From: Entomohabitans teleogrylli
Lineage (GTDB): Bacteria > Pseudomonadota > Gammaproteobacteria > Enterobacterales > Enterobacteriaceae
NCBI RefSeq assembly: GCF_001484765.1
Contig: NZ_KQ947377.1
Coordinates: forward strand, 436,437 to 500,436
Direction of reading: 5' to 3'
Length of the DNA: 64,000 nucleotides
The position numbers were made by a program, and so were the translations under genes. Below, piece by piece: positions 42,617 through 62,369 of the stretch; within the stretch, counting starts at the first letter, position 1; each line of letters opens with the position of its first letter. The notes beneath the pieces are model-generated. The model searched no databases, was not told the origin of the DNA, and worked only from the letters and a program-made list of their open reading frames with translations.

Positions 42617-42783
42617 CATCTGGTTCCGGAGAAAAGGGGAAAATTCGCCGCTATCCTATACCAAAATGCCGCGATATTGACGGCTGAAGCTGACTTTTTT
42701 TCATTGAATTTGCTTATACGGCATCGATTGCGTGGATCGAACAGCATAGAGTAAACGTTCAACTTGTAGAAACAGGAAATGGC

Positions 42784-43449
42784 ATGTCCCAACCCGAAGC
42801 GGTTTTTTTTGATTGCGATGGCACGCTGGTCGACAGTGAAGTCATTTGTTCTAAAGCTTATGTCCATATGTTCGCGCAGTCGGGCATTATGCTGGATCTC
42901 GAAGAGGTATTCCGGCGCTTTAAAGGGGTCAAGCTCTACGAAATTATTGATACCGTCAACGCCGAACATGGCGTCAATCTGCAACGCGATGAGCTGGAAC
43001 CGCTCTACCGGGCTGAGGTAGCGCGCCTGTTCGACAGCGAGCTGGTAGAAATTACCGGCGCCGCCCGCCTGCTGGAAACCATCACCGCCCCGATGTGCGT
43101 GGTCTCTAATGGCCCGGTCAGCAAAATGCAGCATTCGCTGGGGAAAACCGGCATGTTGCACTACTTTGATCAGCGGTTGTACAGCGGTTATGACATTCAG
43201 CGCTGGAAACCCGATCCTGCGCTGATGTACCACGCCGCCAGCGCGATGGGCGTGGAGGCACAGCGTTGCATCCTGGTGGATGATTCGTCAGCTGGCGCTC
43301 ACTCGGGGATCGCTGCGGGTATGGAAGTGTTTTACTTCTGCGCCGATCCCCACAATAAACCTATCGATCACCCGCTGGTGACCACGTTTACCGACCTCGC
43401 ACAGCTTCCCGAATTGTGGAAAGCCCGGGGCTGGAATCTGACGCGCTGA
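42784..43449 (+). CDS. yieH: 6-phosphogluconate phosphatase YieH (HAD family)
   Basis: This 221-aa beta-phosphoglucomutase-like HAD phosphatase is the same length as E. coli YieH, which dephosphorylates 6-phosphogluconate and purine-related phosphates. Motif I is FFDCDGTLVDSE (Asp11/Asp13), motif II is CVVSNGP, and motifs III and IV are KPDPALMYHAA and ILVDDSSAGAHSG. It is cytoplasmic and monocistronic, ended by the hairpin at 43461-43490. Confidence 0.96.
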   Translation: MSQPEAVFFDCDGTLVDSEVICSKAYVHMFAQSGIMLDLEEVFRRFKGVKLYEIIDTVNAEHGVNLQRDELEPLYRAEVARLFDSELVEITGAARLLETITAPMCVVSNGPVSKMQHSLGKTGMLHYFDQRLYSGYDIQRWKPDPALMYHAASAMGVEAQRCILVDDSSAGAHSGIAAGMEVFYFCADPHNKPIDHPLVTTFTDLAQLPELWKARGWNLTR

Positions 43450-43460
43450 AAAAACGCGAC

Positions 43461-43488
43461 AGCCCGCCAGGCGTGGCGGGCTTATGTT

Positions 43489-43490
<2 letters not shown>
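43461..43490. terminator. Bidirectional terminator between yieH and yieL
   Basis: AGCCCGCCA-GGCG-TGGCGGGCT, followed by TATGTTTTATTT on the right and preceded by AAAAAACGCG on the left. It serves the convergent yieH and yieL genes. Confidence 0.88.
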
Positions 43491-44691
<1,201 letters not shown>

Positions 44692-44695
44692 TTAA

Positions 44696-47659
<2,964 letters not shown>

Positions 47660-47688
47660 TCAAAAAATCACATTCTGAAAATTCAGGC

Positions 47689-47751
47689 AAAAAAAAACCT
47701 GCCCCCTCCACAGAAGGGTCAGGTTTTGCCTGCGATATGCAGTAACAATCC
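47689..47751 (-). promoter_or_regulatory. BglG-type RAT antiterminator overlapping a terminator
   Basis: On the minus strand the RAT begins GGATTGTTACTGC, continues through ATATC and ends GCAGGCAAAACC (47722-47751). This is the E. coli bgl RAT in nearly every base. It overlaps a terminator (AACCTG / CAGGTT plus CCC/GGG) followed by nine T residues (about 47690-47725). A BglG-family protein bound to RAT would block the terminator and let the PTS-bglH-yieL operon be read. No such protein is encoded in this window. Confidence 0.9.
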
Positions 47752-47888
47752 GTAAAATTTACCTGAAAATAAGCTAATTAAATTTCCAGACAATTATAAA
47801 ATGCATAAACTGTGATGAATAACGAAAATTATCACCAAAATATAAACAATATAAATATAAAAACAAATCACATAAAACAAATAAATAA

Positions 47889-47914
47889 AAAGCCACCCAT
47901 ATGCAGGTGGCTTT
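47889..47914. terminator. phoU terminator
   Basis: AAAGCCACC-CATATGCA-GGTGGCTTT, A/T flanked on both sides. It lies 18 bp past the phoU stop and ends the pst operon. The DNA between it and the RAT element (47752-47888) is very AT-rich and should contain the bgl-type promoter. Confidence 0.85.
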
Positions 47915-47931
47915 ATAAAGAATAACGAAGG

Positions 47932-48657
47932 TTACTCTTTAGGGTCCTTCCCGGCCAGCAGTTTATCCAGCTCATCTCCGCCAACGTGACGGAAATCCTG
48001 CCCTTTAACGAAATAGAAAATATATTCGCAAATATTCTGGCAGCGATCGCCGATCCGCTCGATAGAACGGGCGCAGAACAGCGCTGTCAGTACGCTGGGT
48101 ATGGTGCGCGAATCTTCCATCATGTAGGTCATCAGCTGACGCACAATCCCTTCATACTCCTGATCGACCTTTTTATCTTCACGGTAGATTCGTACCGCTT
48201 CGTCGAGATCCATACGCGCGAAAGCGTCCAGTACGTCATGCAACATCTGCACCGTATGGCGCCCCAGCGATTCCAGACTCACCAGCAACGGCTGGTGCTG
48301 GTGGGAAAACTTCTCCAGCGCGGTACGGCAAATTTTATCGGCAACGTCGCCAATGCGCTCCAGTTCGGCAATGGTTTTGATGATAGCCATCACCAGGCGC
48401 AGGTCGCTGGCCGTCGGCTGGCGTTTGGCGATAATGCGCACGCAGGCTTCATCAATCGCCACTTCCATCATGTTGACCTTTTTATCGCCTTCAATAACGT
48501 GCTTCGCCAGCTCGCTATCCTGGTTATGCATCGCCGTGATGGCGTCAGACAACTGCTGCTCCACCAGCCCGCCCATGGTCATGACCTGGGTGCGGATATA
48601 TTCCAGCTCGGCGTTAAACTGGCCGGAAATGTGTTTATTAAGATTGAGATTATCCAT
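47932..48657 (-). CDS. phoU: Phosphate signalling regulator PhoU
   Basis: This 241-aa, all-helical protein has two PhoU repeats with the metal-binding E/D-x3-D motifs ([16 protein letters not shown] near 90 and [16 protein letters not shown] near 200). It connects the Pst transporter to the PhoR kinase and keeps the Pho regulon off when phosphate is ample. The ATG at 48657 gives the E. coli start [19 protein letters not shown]; a longer frame to 48729 is not conserved. Last gene of pstSCAB-phoU. Confidence 0.99.
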   Translation of the reverse strand: MDNLNLNKHISGQFNAELEYIRTQVMTMGGLVEQQLSDAITAMHNQDSELAKHVIEGDKKVNMMEVAIDEACVRIIAKRQPTASDLRLVMAIIKTIAELERIGDVADKICRTALEKFSHQHQPLLVSLESLGRHTVQMLHDVLDAFARMDLDEAVRIYREDKKVDQEYEGIVRQLMTYMMEDSRTIPSVLTALFCARSIERIGDRCQNICEYIFYFVKGQDFRHVGGDELDKLLAGKDPKE

Positions 48658-48725
48658 GGTGCTCTCCTGATACCCGACATCCGGCCCGCGTCTGATGGTC
48701 GGGGACCGGAGATGACGGGAACGCA

Positions 48726-49505
<780 letters not shown>

Positions 49506-49548
49506 CTATTCCTCATGCGGCGCGGCGACCATGCCCCGCCGTTAAAAA

Positions 49549-51452
<1,904 letters not shown>

Positions 51453-51463
51453 CTAACCGCATG

Positions 51464-51488
51464 ATTCCCTCTGCGCGAGAGGGAATCC
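51464..51488 (-). other. Stem-loop between pstS and pstC
   Basis: GATTCCCTCT-GCGCG-AGAGGGAATC is a perfect 10-bp stem with a 5-nt loop and no U-run. It is likely to protect the 3' end of an abundant pstS mRNA and lower read-through to pstC. Confidence 0.6.
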
Positions 51489-51531
51489 GTTAACCTCCTG
51501 AACCACAACGCTTCAGAGCAGGTAAGGCTGC

Positions 51532-52572
51532 TTAGTACAACGCTTTACCGCTGCTATCCTTGACATTGGTTTTCCAGGCGGCGCGAACCTGTTCAATCAC
51601 GCTTTCCGGCAGTGAAGCATAGTCCAGATCGTTAGCCTGTTTAGCCCCTTCTTTGTAGGCCCAGTCGAAGAATTTCAACACTTCAACGCCCTGTTCTGGT
51701 TTCTTCTGCTCTTTATGCACCAGGATGAAGGTGGTAGAGGTGATCGGCCATACATCATCGCCTTTCTGGTTGGTCAGGTCCTGAGCGAAAGATTTGCTCC
51801 AGTCAGCCCCTTTAGCGGCATTAGAGAAGCTTTCTTCTGTCGGGCTAACCGGTTTGCCGTCGGCAGACACCAGTTTGGTGTAAGCCAGGCTGTTCTGTTT
51901 AGCGTAAGCGTATTCTACATAGCCAATGGAGCCAGGCAGACGCTGAACAAAAGCGGCGATGCCATCGTTACCCTTACCGCCCAGGCCGGTCGGCCAGTTA
52001 ACGGTTGAGCCAGCGCCAACTTTAGATTTCCAGTCTTCATTCACTTTGGACAGGTAGCTGGTGAAGACGAAAGAGGTACCGGAGCCGTCAGCGCGACGTA
52101 CCACGGCAATATTCTGGGAAGGCAGTTTCAGACCCGGATTCAGCCTGGCAATCGCCGCATCATCCCACTTCTTGATATTGCCGAGGTAAATATCACCGAG
52201 GGTTTTACCATCCAGTACCAGCTCACCGGATTTGACGCCCGGCAGGTTAATCGCCAGCACTACGCCGCCGATAACGGTCGGGAACTGGAATAACCCTTCC
52301 TGCTGCAATTTCTCATCAGACAGCGGAGCGTCGGAGGCGCCAAAATCGACGGTATTAGCGGTGATTTGTTTAACGCCACCGGAGGAACCAATACCCTGGT
52401 AGTTCACCTTATTACCGGTTTCCTTGTTGTAGGTATCCGCCCATTTGGCATACACCGGCGCCGGGAAAGTGGCACCCGCGCCAGTCAGGCTTGCTGCCGC
52501 CAAAGCGGAGAAAGCGCTCAGAGAGAAGGTCGCGGCGACAACAGTTGCGACGGTGGTACGCATAACGTTCAT
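51532..52572 (-). CDS. pstS: Periplasmic phosphate-binding protein PstS
   Basis: This 346-aa high-affinity phosphate receptor has a signal peptide cut after about residue 25 ([13 protein letters not shown]). The mature protein starts [18 protein letters not shown]. Phosphate-contact regions are [25 protein letters not shown] and [10 protein letters not shown]. Length equals E. coli PstS. Two Pho boxes lie upstream, so it is induced by PhoB under phosphate starvation. Confidence 0.99.
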   Translation of the reverse strand: MNVMRTTVATVVAATFSLSAFSALAAASLTGAGATFPAPVYAKWADTYNKETGNKVNYQGIGSSGGVKQITANTVDFGASDAPLSDEKLQQEGLFQFPTVIGGVVLAINLPGVKSGELVLDGKTLGDIYLGNIKKWDDAAIARLNPGLKLPSQNIAVVRRADGSGTSFVFTSYLSKVNEDWKSKVGAGSTVNWPTGLGGKGNDGIAAFVQRLPGSIGYVEYAYAKQNSLAYTKLVSADGKPVSPTEESFSNAAKGADWSKSFAQDLTNQKGDDVWPITSTTFILVHKEQKKPEQGVEVLKFFDWAYKEGAKQANDLDYASLPESVIEQVRAAWKTNVKDSSGKALY

Positions 52573-52628
52573 AATGTCTCCTGCTCGGTGTCGGTAATTC
52601 GTTGTTTGAGTTGCTATGCGAGCAAAAT

Positions 52629-52679
52629 AGGACAGTTTGGTGACAGTTAAATGTACGAATTATGACAGTTTTATGACAG
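52629..52679 (-). promoter_or_regulatory. Two Pho boxes of the pst operon
   Basis: On the minus strand CTGTCATAAAACTGTCAT (52662-52679) and CTGTCACCAAACTGTCCT (52629-52646) are PhoB boxes, 33 bp apart, so all four CTGTC units fall on an 11-bp phase. TATTTTGC just downstream is the likely -10. The arrangement is that of E. coli pstS. Confidence 0.93.
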
Positions 52680-52828
52680 CGCAATTCCCCGGCAAATTGA
52701 TTTAAAAAATGCTTATACAATCAATCTGTTATCTATAATTATAACCAAATAATGACCGGAGGATTTTCTTTTTATGAAAGGATTAACAGTAGCTGAAAAT
52801 GACAAATTGTCATAAAACGCGGGGTAAT

Positions 52829-52851
52829 GCCGCACCCGGATCGGGCGCGGC
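52829..52851 (-). terminator. glmUS terminator / Tn7 target vicinity
   Basis: GCCGC-CCCG and CGGG-GCGGC pair around GAT 8 bp after the glmS stop, with TTTTA further on. Tn7 attTn7 insertion in enterics falls about 25 bp beyond glmS, that is near 52835 here. No Tn7 sequences are seen, so the site is empty. Confidence 0.5.
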
Positions 52852-52859
52852 AGAGGGGG

Positions 52860-54689
52860 TTATTCCACGGTAACGGATTTAGCCAGATTACGCGGCTGAT
52901 CCACATCGGTGCCTTTAATCAGAGCGACGTGATAAGACAGCAGTTGTAGCGGAACGGTATAGCAAACCGGAGCTATCACCTCTTCAACATGCGGCATCTG
53001 AATAATGCGCATCGTCTCGCTATCGCTGAAGCCGGCGTCTTCATCGGCAAACACATACAGCAGCCCGCCGCGCGCGCGAACCTCTTCAATGTTGGATTTG
53101 AGCTTCTCCAGCATGTCATTGTTCGGCGCCACAACAATCACCGGCATATCGGCGTCAATCAGCGCCAGCGGACCGTGTTTCAGTTCCCCGGCCGCATAGG
53201 CTTCGGCATGAATATAAGAGATCTCTTTCAGCTTCAGCGCCCCTTCCATGGCGATCGGATACTGATCGCCGCGCCCGAGGAACAATGCATGATGTTTGTC
53301 AGAGAACTCCTCCGCCAGCGCCTCAATACGCTTATCCTGAGACAGCATTTGCTCGATACGACTCGGCAACGTTTGCAGACCGTGGACAATTTCGCGCTCC
53401 ACGGCGGCATCCAGCCCCTTCAAACGACTCAGCTTCGCTACCAGCATCAGTAGCACAGTAAGCTGGGTGGTGAATGCTTTCGTCGACGCGACGCCTATCT
53501 CGGTACCGGCTTTGGTCATCAGCGCCAGGCTGGATTCCCGCACCAGCGAAGACCCTGGCACGTTACAAATCGCCAGCGATCCGAGGTACCCCAGCTCCTT
53601 AGAAAGACGCAGCGCCGCCAGCGTATCGGCGGTTTCGCCAGACTGAGAGAGCGTTATCATCAGGCTATTGCGGCGCACCGCCGATTTGCGATAGCGAAAT
53701 TCGGAAGCAATTTCGACATCGCAGGGCACGCCGGCCAGCGCTTCAAACCAGTAGCGGGAGACCATACCTGAATTGTAAGAGGTACCACAGGCGACTATCT
53801 GAATATGCTCGACCTGGGCCAGCAGCGTATCCGCATCGGGCCCCAGTTCGCTTAAATCCACTTCACCATGGCTGATGCGCCCGGTAAGGGTGTTTTTAAT
53901 CGCGTCCGGCTGCTCGTAGATCTCTTTCTGCATGTAGTGGCGGTAGTGTCCCTTATCGCCGGCATCATACTGCAGGCTGGACTCAATATCCGGGCGCTTC
54001 ACTTCTGTACCGCTGCGGTCGAAAATAGTGACTGTGCGGCGCGTCACTTCAGCAATATCGCCTTCTTCAAGGAAGATAAAGCGGCGGGTTACCGGCAGCA
54101 GCGCCAGTTGGTCTGAAGCAATGAAGTTCTCCCCAACCCCCAGGCCAATAACCAGCGGGCTGCCGGAGCGGGCGGCCAGAAGAACGTCAGGATTGCGGGT
54201 ATCCATAATCACAGTACCGTAGGCGCCGCGCAGTTGGGGAATAGCGCGCATTACGGCCTCGCGCAGCGTTCCGCCCTGCTCCAGCTCCCAGTGCACCAGG
54301 TGAGCAATCACTTCAGTGTCGGTTTCTGAAACAAACTGATAGCCGCGGGCCTGCAGCATTTCGCGCAGTGGCTCGTGGTTTTCAATAATACCGTTGTGGA
54401 CCACAACAACGTGTTCGGAGATATGCGGGTGAGCGTTTTTTTCCGACGGCTCGCCGTGGGTCGCCCAACGGGTATGGGCTATCCCGGTACCGCCATGCAG
54501 CGGCTGCTCTTCCACCGCCTGGGCCAGCATCTGCACCTTTCCGAGACGGCGTATCCGGGTCATCTTGCCCTGGCTATCAAGTACCGCCAGTCCGGCGGAG
54601 TCATAGCCCCTGTATTCCAGGCGACGTAGCCCTTCGAGAAGGATCTCAGCAATATCGCGTTGCGCGACCGCGCCAACAATTCCACACAT
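52860..54689 (-). CDS. glmS: Glucosamine-6-phosphate synthase GlmS
   Basis: This 609-aa enzyme converts fructose 6-phosphate and glutamine to glucosamine 6-phosphate, the entry to peptidoglycan and LPS amino sugars. The N-terminal glutaminase domain begins [17 protein letters not shown], where Cys2 becomes the N-terminal nucleophile after Met removal; an upstream in-frame ATG at 54713 would abolish this. Two SIS isomerase domains follow (about residues 290-600) with CGTSYNSG and SQSGETADT. The C-terminus ends LAKSVTVE, the conserved attTn7-recognition region. It is downstream of glmU with 178 bp between them, the usual place for GlmZ-dependent control. Confidence 0.99.
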   Translation of the reverse strand: MCGIVGAVAQRDIAEILLEGLRRLEYRGYDSAGLAVLDSQGKMTRIRRLGKVQMLAQAVEEQPLHGGTGIAHTRWATHGEPSEKNAHPHISEHVVVVHNGIIENHEPLREMLQARGYQFVSETDTEVIAHLVHWELEQGGTLREAVMRAIPQLRGAYGTVIMDTRNPDVLLAARSGSPLVIGLGVGENFIASDQLALLPVTRRFIFLEEGDIAEVTRRTVTIFDRSGTEVKRPDIESSLQYDAGDKGHYRHYMQKEIYEQPDAIKNTLTGRISHGEVDLSELGPDADTLLAQVEHIQIVACGTSYNSGMVSRYWFEALAGVPCDVEIASEFRYRKSAVRRNSLMITLSQSGETADTLAALRLSKELGYLGSLAICNVPGSSLVRESSLALMTKAGTEIGVASTKAFTTQLTVLLMLVAKLSRLKGLDAAVEREIVHGLQTLPSRIEQMLSQDKRIEALAEEFSDKHHALFLGRGDQYPIAMEGALKLKEISYIHAEAYAAGELKHGPLALIDADMPVIVVAPNNDMLEKLKSNIEEVRARGGLLYVFADEDAGFSDSETMRIIQMPHVEEVIAPVCYTVPLQLLSYHVALIKGTDVDQPRNLAKSVTVE

Positions 54690-54867
54690 AGTTAAATTTC
54701 CTGATGATGGCATTACGCCATGCGTTGTCGCTGACCTGTTATTTCCCCGAGCCTTGTAGAGAGTGGGGTTATCATTTTATTCTCCGCATCGGGAGAGGAC
54801 GGTGGCGGTTATTTTTATTGCCTCCCGTCGGTCAAACAGCAGGCGAAAACCGCCTGCCTGATTCACT

Positions 54868-56238
54868 TTACTTTTTCTTCACCGGCCGCTGCCAGCCCTG
54901 TTTATGGACCTGCGGCACCCGGCTTAACACCAGTTCATTCTCGGCGATATCGCGCGTCACCGTGGTGCCAGCGGCGATCGTCGCCCCTTTACCAACGCTG
55001 ACCGGCGCCACCAACTGGCTGTCCGACCCCACGAACACATCATCGCCGATGATAGTTTTGAATTTCCTGGCGCCATCGTAATTACAGGTAATGGTACCGG
55101 CGCCGATATTCACATTATCGCCAATTTCCGCATCGCCCAGGTAAGTGAGGTGCCCGGCCTTGGAACCTTTACCCAGACGCGCTTTTTTCATTTCGACGAA
55201 ATTCCCCACGTGCGCGCCTTCCAGCAACTCCGCGCCGGGGCGCAGGCGGGCAAACGGGCCAATGGTGCAGAACGGGCTGAGATGGGCGTCTTCCACGACG
55301 CTGTAGGGACTGATCTCACAGTCATCGCCGATAACGCTATTCTTGATAACACAGCCGGCGCCAATTTTGACGCGATTGCCGAGCGTTACCCGCCCTTCGA
55401 GGATAACGTTAGTATCAATTTCCACATCGCGCCCATGCACCAGCTCGCCGCGCAGATCAAAGCGCGCCGGATCGCGCAACATCACGCCAGCCAGCAGCAA
55501 TTTTTCCGCCTGCCCGGTCTGGCAAACGCGCTCCAGCCGCGCCAGTTGCAGACGGTTATTCACCCCCTCCACCTCGCTGAGCCTGTCCGGATGTACCGCC
55601 GCAATAGTGCGCCCTTCCTGGTACGCCATGGCGATAATATCGGTGATGTAGTATTCACCCTGGGCATTATTATTGGTCAATTGCCCCAGCCAGCGCTTCA
55701 GATCGGCGCCGCCGGCAATCAGGATCCCGGTATTGATTTCCTGGATTTGACGCTGCTCTTCAGAGGCATCCTTTTGCTCGACAATACCGGTTACTTTGCC
55801 ATTTTCGCGGGTGATGCGCCCGTAGCCGGAGGGATCGTCCAGTTTTACGGTCAGCAAACCAATACCACCCTGTGGTTTAGCATCGCGCAGTCGTTGCAGG
55901 GTAGCCTGGGAAATCAGCGGCACATCACCGTACAGCATCAGAATGTCTTCATCATCGGCAAAGAATGGCGCCGCCTGCTGCATCGCGTGGCCGGTTCCCA
56001 GTTGCTCAGACTGTAACACCCAGTTCAGATTGTCTTCTCTCAGACGCTGTTTAAGCAGATCGCCGCCGTGTCCATAGACCAGATGAACCTGAGATGCGCC
56101 TAATTCATTGGCTACATCAATGACGTGCTGCACCATGGGCTTTCCGGCAAGCAGATGCAGTACCTTCGGAAGATCGGAATACATGCGGGTACCTTTGCCT
56201 GCGGCAAGAATAACCACGCTCATCGCACTGTTTGACAT
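54868..56238 (-). CDS. glmU: Bifunctional GlmU (acetyltransferase / uridylyltransferase)
   Basis: This 456-aa enzyme makes UDP-GlcNAc from glucosamine 1-phosphate. The N-terminal uridylyltransferase has [18 protein letters not shown] (residues 8-25). A left-handed beta-helix acetyltransferase with I-G-x4 hexapeptide repeats follows from about residue 250 ([17 protein letters not shown]...), ending with PVKKK. The ATG at 56238 has AGGA at 5-6 nt; the one two codons upstream is too close to it. Length equals E. coli GlmU. Confidence 0.98.
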   Translation of the reverse strand: MSNSAMSVVILAAGKGTRMYSDLPKVLHLLAGKPMVQHVIDVANELGASQVHLVYGHGGDLLKQRLREDNLNWVLQSEQLGTGHAMQQAAPFFADDEDILMLYGDVPLISQATLQRLRDAKPQGGIGLLTVKLDDPSGYGRITRENGKVTGIVEQKDASEEQRQIQEINTGILIAGGADLKRWLGQLTNNNAQGEYYITDIIAMAYQEGRTIAAVHPDRLSEVEGVNNRLQLARLERVCQTGQAEKLLLAGVMLRDPARFDLRGELVHGRDVEIDTNVILEGRVTLGNRVKIGAGCVIKNSVIGDDCEISPYSVVEDAHLSPFCTIGPFARLRPGAELLEGAHVGNFVEMKKARLGKGSKAGHLTYLGDAEIGDNVNIGAGTITCNYDGARKFKTIIGDDVFVGSDSQLVAPVSVGKGATIAAGTTVTRDIAENELVLSRVPQVHKQGWQRPVKKK

Positions 56239-56635
56239 ACGCATCCTGACGGTAGATGGAGTGGGAAGTTAAACTCTCTCATGTTAAAAATTCTACATAT
56301 TTTGCAAGCTAAAATGGAACGCCTATAAATCGACCAAACGCCCCGCCAGCCTCGGTGCAAAACTGACTATTCAAGAAAATATTATGCACGCCCTCTGTTG
56401 CCAATCAATTTTTATTTTTTATTTCAATAAACTAACTTTATTCCCCCTCCAAAAAAAGCGCTACAGAGAGGATCCTTTGGGTTTACCTTCAATTATAAAG
56501 CCCATTGCTGAGATACCAGGAAATTGCTACATTCAAAAAATAATACAAACAGAGAATTATTAACAACATAAATATAAATACTGAATTAATGGAAATAAAA
56601 AATGGTCAATGAATGAACTAAAAACAGGGAAGTTT
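56239..56635. other. Intergenic region between glmU and the DKNYY gene
   Basis: About 400 bp between divergent genes. The glmU-proximal part should hold the glmUS promoter. From about 56380 onward the DNA is AT-rich like the following gene, with AATTATTAAC-type stretches that could be its promoter. No ORF of its own is convincing. Confidence 0.5.
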
Positions 56636-57979
56636 ATGAAAAACAAAATCAATAAAAATACACTAACGATAACAAACCGACCGCTCCTGACAATATTAAT
56701 ATCATTTATGTTTATATCTCCCGGGTATAGCGCCTTCGATTCCTGTAAAGAATACTGGCATGCAGACGGAAAAGTAAAAAAGAAGGCTTGCAAAAAAGAT
56801 AGCGAATACCAGCGAATCGATAAAAACATTTATGTCCTTTATGATAATAAGATCTGGTATCCGATATCTGATAACAAAACCTACAATCAAAGAAAGTCAT
56901 GTACCTCGGTCATTTGCATGGCCCCAAATATGAACATTCTCCCTGAAATTCGTCGGGAAAAAACACATTATTACTTGCTTGATATTAATCCACAAAAAAT
57001 AAAAACCTTCAATAAAGAAAACTCATGCCTGAGAAAATTTTACATCTCAGATAATGTCAATGTTTACTATAATGACAAAAAAATTAAAGGCGCAGATCCA
57101 CTAACCTTTCAGCTGTACCATCCTGAAAATAAATACCAGGAGGATCTGGGCTGCCAGCTGGCCTGGGATAAAAATAATATTTATATGAACGGTATTTCTC
57201 TGAATGTTCAGGTTACCGGCAAAGTACGAGTTATTAATTCCTCATTTATCAGCACTGGCCAGCACATATACGCAGTTAACTGGCCAGAAGACAGAACCAG
57301 CCCGGTACACCTGACTCTTCGCAGAGATGTCTCCACCGATCTTGACGTTCTTCCTGGTACAGGCCTGTCAGCGGATCAAAATAATCTCTTTTATCACCAG
57401 CAAATAATAGAATCTTTATCAGGCTCAAAGCCTGTTGCCGTTCAAAAAACCTGCCCAATTCCCGGCTACCCTTTGTTAAGATGTGTCCCCTCAGAGGATT
57501 CTACTTTCACTGATTACTACATTACCCGAACCAATAAAAATTTATGGATACAAAGAAACATACCAACAAACCTCAAAAAAATAGCTATCACACCACAGGA
57601 TAATATTCACTACTTCAGAATTTCTTATAAACATTACATTATTATCAATAACGCCCTCTACAGCCTGAATGACTATCTGAGCAACGACTCACACCAAAAA
57701 CACAATCCGTTTATTTTTTCCGATTTCCTGATGAGTTATTACAGCGAAAATTTTATCGACAGATATGGTGTCATTCTCAGCACATCCGAAGATCGGACCA
57801 TCGCAAACCGCCGCTCTCTAACCAATACTAGTGAAAAAAAACAATACAATTTACGTCATGAAAAATATAACAAAAAAACCGGGGAAATTATTTTGCGTGA
57901 TAACACTCATCGCTACTACATACAAGATGAAAAACTGGAAAAAATTGAGGACATAAGAACTAAAAAACACACAAAATAA
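56636..57979 (+). CDS. Secreted DKNYY-repeat protein on an AT-rich insertion
   Basis: A 447-aa protein of unknown function. The start at 56636 has CAGGGAA upstream and yields a signal peptide (RPLLTILISFMFISPGYSA). The mature part has repeated DKNYY-type units: DKNIYVLYDNKIWYP, NVNVYYNDKKIKGAD, WDKNNIYMNG, ADQNNLFYHQQIIES and NKNLWIQRNIP. Several cysteines (pairs such as CTSVIC and CPIPGYPLLRC) suggest disulfides in the periplasm or outside. It is far richer in A and T than glmU and atpC, and it interrupts a neighbourhood that is gene-free in E. coli. It stands alone and ends at a bidirectional terminator. A foreign origin is likely. Confidence 0.82.
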   Translation: MKNKINKNTLTITNRPLLTILISFMFISPGYSAFDSCKEYWHADGKVKKKACKKDSEYQRIDKNIYVLYDNKIWYPISDNKTYNQRKSCTSVICMAPNMNILPEIRREKTHYYLLDINPQKIKTFNKENSCLRKFYISDNVNVYYNDKKIKGADPLTFQLYHPENKYQEDLGCQLAWDKNNIYMNGISLNVQVTGKVRVINSSFISTGQHIYAVNWPEDRTSPVHLTLRRDVSTDLDVLPGTGLSADQNNLFYHQQIIESLSGSKPVAVQKTCPIPGYPLLRCVPSEDSTFTDYYITRTNKNLWIQRNIPTNLKKIAITPQDNIHYFRISYKHYIIINNALYSLNDYLSNDSHQKHNPFIFSDFLMSYYSENFIDRYGVILSTSEDRTIANRRSLTNTSEKKQYNLRHEKYNKKTGEIILRDNTHRYYIQDEKLEKIEDIRTKKHTK

Positions 57980-58005
57980 CCCAAAAGCTATACTTGCCAA
58001 TAAAA

Positions 58006-58031
58006 AAAAGCCAGTCGTTTGACTGGCTTTT
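58006..58031. terminator. Bidirectional terminator between the DKNYY gene and atpC
   Basis: AAAAGCCAGTC-GTTT-GACTGGCTTTT, an 11-bp arm hairpin with A and T runs. It ends the atp operon (minus strand) and the DKNYY gene (plus strand). Confidence 0.9.
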
Positions 58032-58051
58032 CCACATACTACAGGCCGGTA

Positions 58052-58471
58052 TTACATCGCTTTTTTGGTCAATTCGATAACGCGCAGTTTGGCGATCGCT
58101 TTGGCCAGTTCCGCAGACGCCTGAGCGTAATCCACGTCACCGTGAGAACTCTTAATGTGCTCTTCTGCTTTGCGCTTCGATTCCAGGGCTCGCGCTTCGT
58201 CGAGATCCTGGCCGCGAATCGCGGTATCAGCCAGAACGGTCACGCTGCCAGGCTGCACTTCAAGAATGCCGCCGGACAGATAGATAAACTCTTCATGACC
58301 GTGCTGCTTCACGATGCGGATCATACCAGGCTTAATGGCGGTGAGCAGCGGCGCGTGACCCGGGTAAATACCCAGTTCACCTTCGCTACCCGTTACCTGA
58401 ATTTTCTCAACCAGACCAGTAAACATTGCCTGTTCTGCGCTGACGACATCCAGGTGGTAAGTCATTGCCAT
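58052..58471 (-). CDS. atpC: ATP synthase epsilon subunit
   Basis: This 139-aa F1 subunit has an N-terminal beta sandwich ([49 protein letters not shown], one domain) and a C-terminal helical hairpin (about 90-139) that can insert into F1 to inhibit ATP hydrolysis. Same length as in E. coli. Last gene of atpBEFHAGDC, 20 bp after atpD. Confidence 0.99.
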   Translation of the reverse strand: MAMTYHLDVVSAEQAMFTGLVEKIQVTGSEGELGIYPGHAPLLTAIKPGMIRIVKQHGHEEFIYLSGGILEVQPGSVTVLADTAIRGQDLDEARALESKRKAEEHIKSSHGDVDYAQASAELAKAIAKLRVIELTKKAM

Positions 58472-58491
58472 ATCACCCTCCAGTTAAGGCG

Positions 58492-60764
<2,273 letters not shown>

Positions 60765-60815
60765 GAGCTTCTCCTCTGTGCCAGAAGGCCTGCTTAACAG
60801 CAGGCCATCCGACCA

Positions 60816-62357
60816 TTACCAGGATTGGGTTGCTTTGAACGAATCGAGGATGCCTTTCAGCTTGCCTTCGATTTCGTCGTTATAGCCACCGGACTGGTTG
60901 ATTTCCTGCATCAGCGGAGCATGATCACGGTCAACATAAGCCAACAGAGCGGCTTCGAAGCTGCCGATTTTCGCCAGTTCAACATCTTCCAGATAACCGC
61001 GCTCGGCCGCGAACAGCACCAGAGACTGCTGCGCAACGGACATTGGCGCATACTGTTTCTGTTTCAGCAGCTCGGTCACTTTCTGACCGTGGCTCAGCTG
61101 TTTACGGGTAGCATCATCAAGGTCGGATGCAAACTGAGAGAACGCTGCCAGTTCACGATACTGCGCCAGCGCGGTACGGATACCGCCGGACAGTTTCTTC
61201 ATGATCTTGGTCTGGGCTGCGCCACCGACACGGGATACCGAGATACCCGGGTTCACCGCAGGACGAATACCGGCGTTGAACAGGTTGGATTCCAGGAAGA
61301 TCTGACCGTCGGTAATGGAGATTACGTTGGTCGGAACGAACGCGGAAACGTCACCCGCCTGGGTTTCGATAATCGGCAGTGCGGTCAATGAACCGGTTTT
61401 GCCCTTCACTTCACCTTTGGTGAAAGCTTCAACGTATTCAGCGTTAACGCGCGCAGCGCGCTCCAGCAGACGTGAGTGGAGGTAGAATACGTCGCCCGGG
61501 AATGCTTCACGTCCTGGCGGACGGCGCAGCAGCAGGGAGATCTGACGGTAAGCGACAGCCTGCTTAGACAGGTCATCGTAAACAATCAGCGCATCTTCGC
61601 CGCGGTCGCGGAAGTATTCGCCCATCGCACAGCCGGCATATGGCGCCAGGTACTGCAGTGCGGCGGATTCAGACGCGGTGGCAACCACAACGATAGTGTT
61701 TTGCAGCGCGCCGTGCTCTTCCAGCTTACGTACCACGTTAGAAATGGTGGACGCTTTCTGGCCGATAGCCACATAAATACATTTGATGCCGGAATCGCGC
61801 TGGTTGATGATGGCATCGATAGCCAGCGCGGTTTTACCGGTCTGACGGTCGCCGATAACCAACTCACGCTGACCACGGCCGATCGGAATCATGGCGTCAA
61901 CGGACTTGTAACCGGTCTGCACCGGCTGGTCGACAGACTGACGTTCGATTACGCCCGGAGCGATGGCTTCAACAGCGGAGAAGCCGTCGTGCTCAACCGG
62001 CCCTTTACCGTCGATAGGCGCACCCAGGGTGTTCACCACGCGGCCCAGCAGGCCGCGGCCAACCGGAACTTCCAGGATACGGCCAGTACACTTCACCTTC
62101 ATGCCTTCGGCGAGGTCAGCGTACGGACCCATAACGACCGCACCGACAGAGTCGCGCTCAAGGTTCAGTGCGATAGCGTAACGGTTACCCGGCAGGGAGA
62201 TCATTTCGCCCTGCATCACATCGGCCAGGCCGTGGACGCGGATGATACCGTCGCTTACGGATACAATAGTACCTTCGTTGTGAGCTTCGCTCACCACGTT
62301 GAACTGATCGATTCGCTGCTTGATCAGTTCGCTGATTTCGGTGGAATTCAGTTGCAT
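60816..62357 (-). CDS. atpA: ATP synthase alpha subunit
   Basis: This 513-aa non-catalytic nucleotide-binding subunit of F1. The P-loop is GDRQTGKTA (about residues 169-177), and the arginine finger lies in the conserved [11 protein letters not shown] segment near residue 373. Same length as E. coli AtpA. 12 bp after atpH. Confidence 0.99.
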   Translation of the reverse strand: MQLNSTEISELIKQRIDQFNVVSEAHNEGTIVSVSDGIIRVHGLADVMQGEMISLPGNRYAIALNLERDSVGAVVMGPYADLAEGMKVKCTGRILEVPVGRGLLGRVVNTLGAPIDGKGPVEHDGFSAVEAIAPGVIERQSVDQPVQTGYKSVDAMIPIGRGQRELVIGDRQTGKTALAIDAIINQRDSGIKCIYVAIGQKASTISNVVRKLEEHGALQNTIVVVATASESAALQYLAPYAGCAMGEYFRDRGEDALIVYDDLSKQAVAYRQISLLLRRPPGREAFPGDVFYLHSRLLERAARVNAEYVEAFTKGEVKGKTGSLTALPIIETQAGDVSAFVPTNVISITDGQIFLESNLFNAGIRPAVNPGISVSRVGGAAQTKIMKKLSGGIRTALAQYRELAAFSQFASDLDDATRKQLSHGQKVTELLKQKQYAPMSVAQQSLVLFAAERGYLEDVELAKIGSFEAALLAYVDRDHAPLMQEINQSGGYNDEIEGKLKGILDSFKATQSW

Positions 62358-62369
62358 GCTCCAGTCCCC

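Noticed and set aside
52774-52815. 13-codon ORF (MKGLTVAENDKLS) with GGAGG upstream
   Set aside because: Spacing to GGAGG is about 11 nt, the peptide has no membrane or toxin features, and no paired antisense RNA or conservation can be judged from one sequence.
52829-52859. Tn7 or genomic island at attTn7
   Set aside because: Only a short spacer and the Pho-regulated pstS promoter follow glmS; there are no TGTGGG-type Tn7 ends or tns genes.
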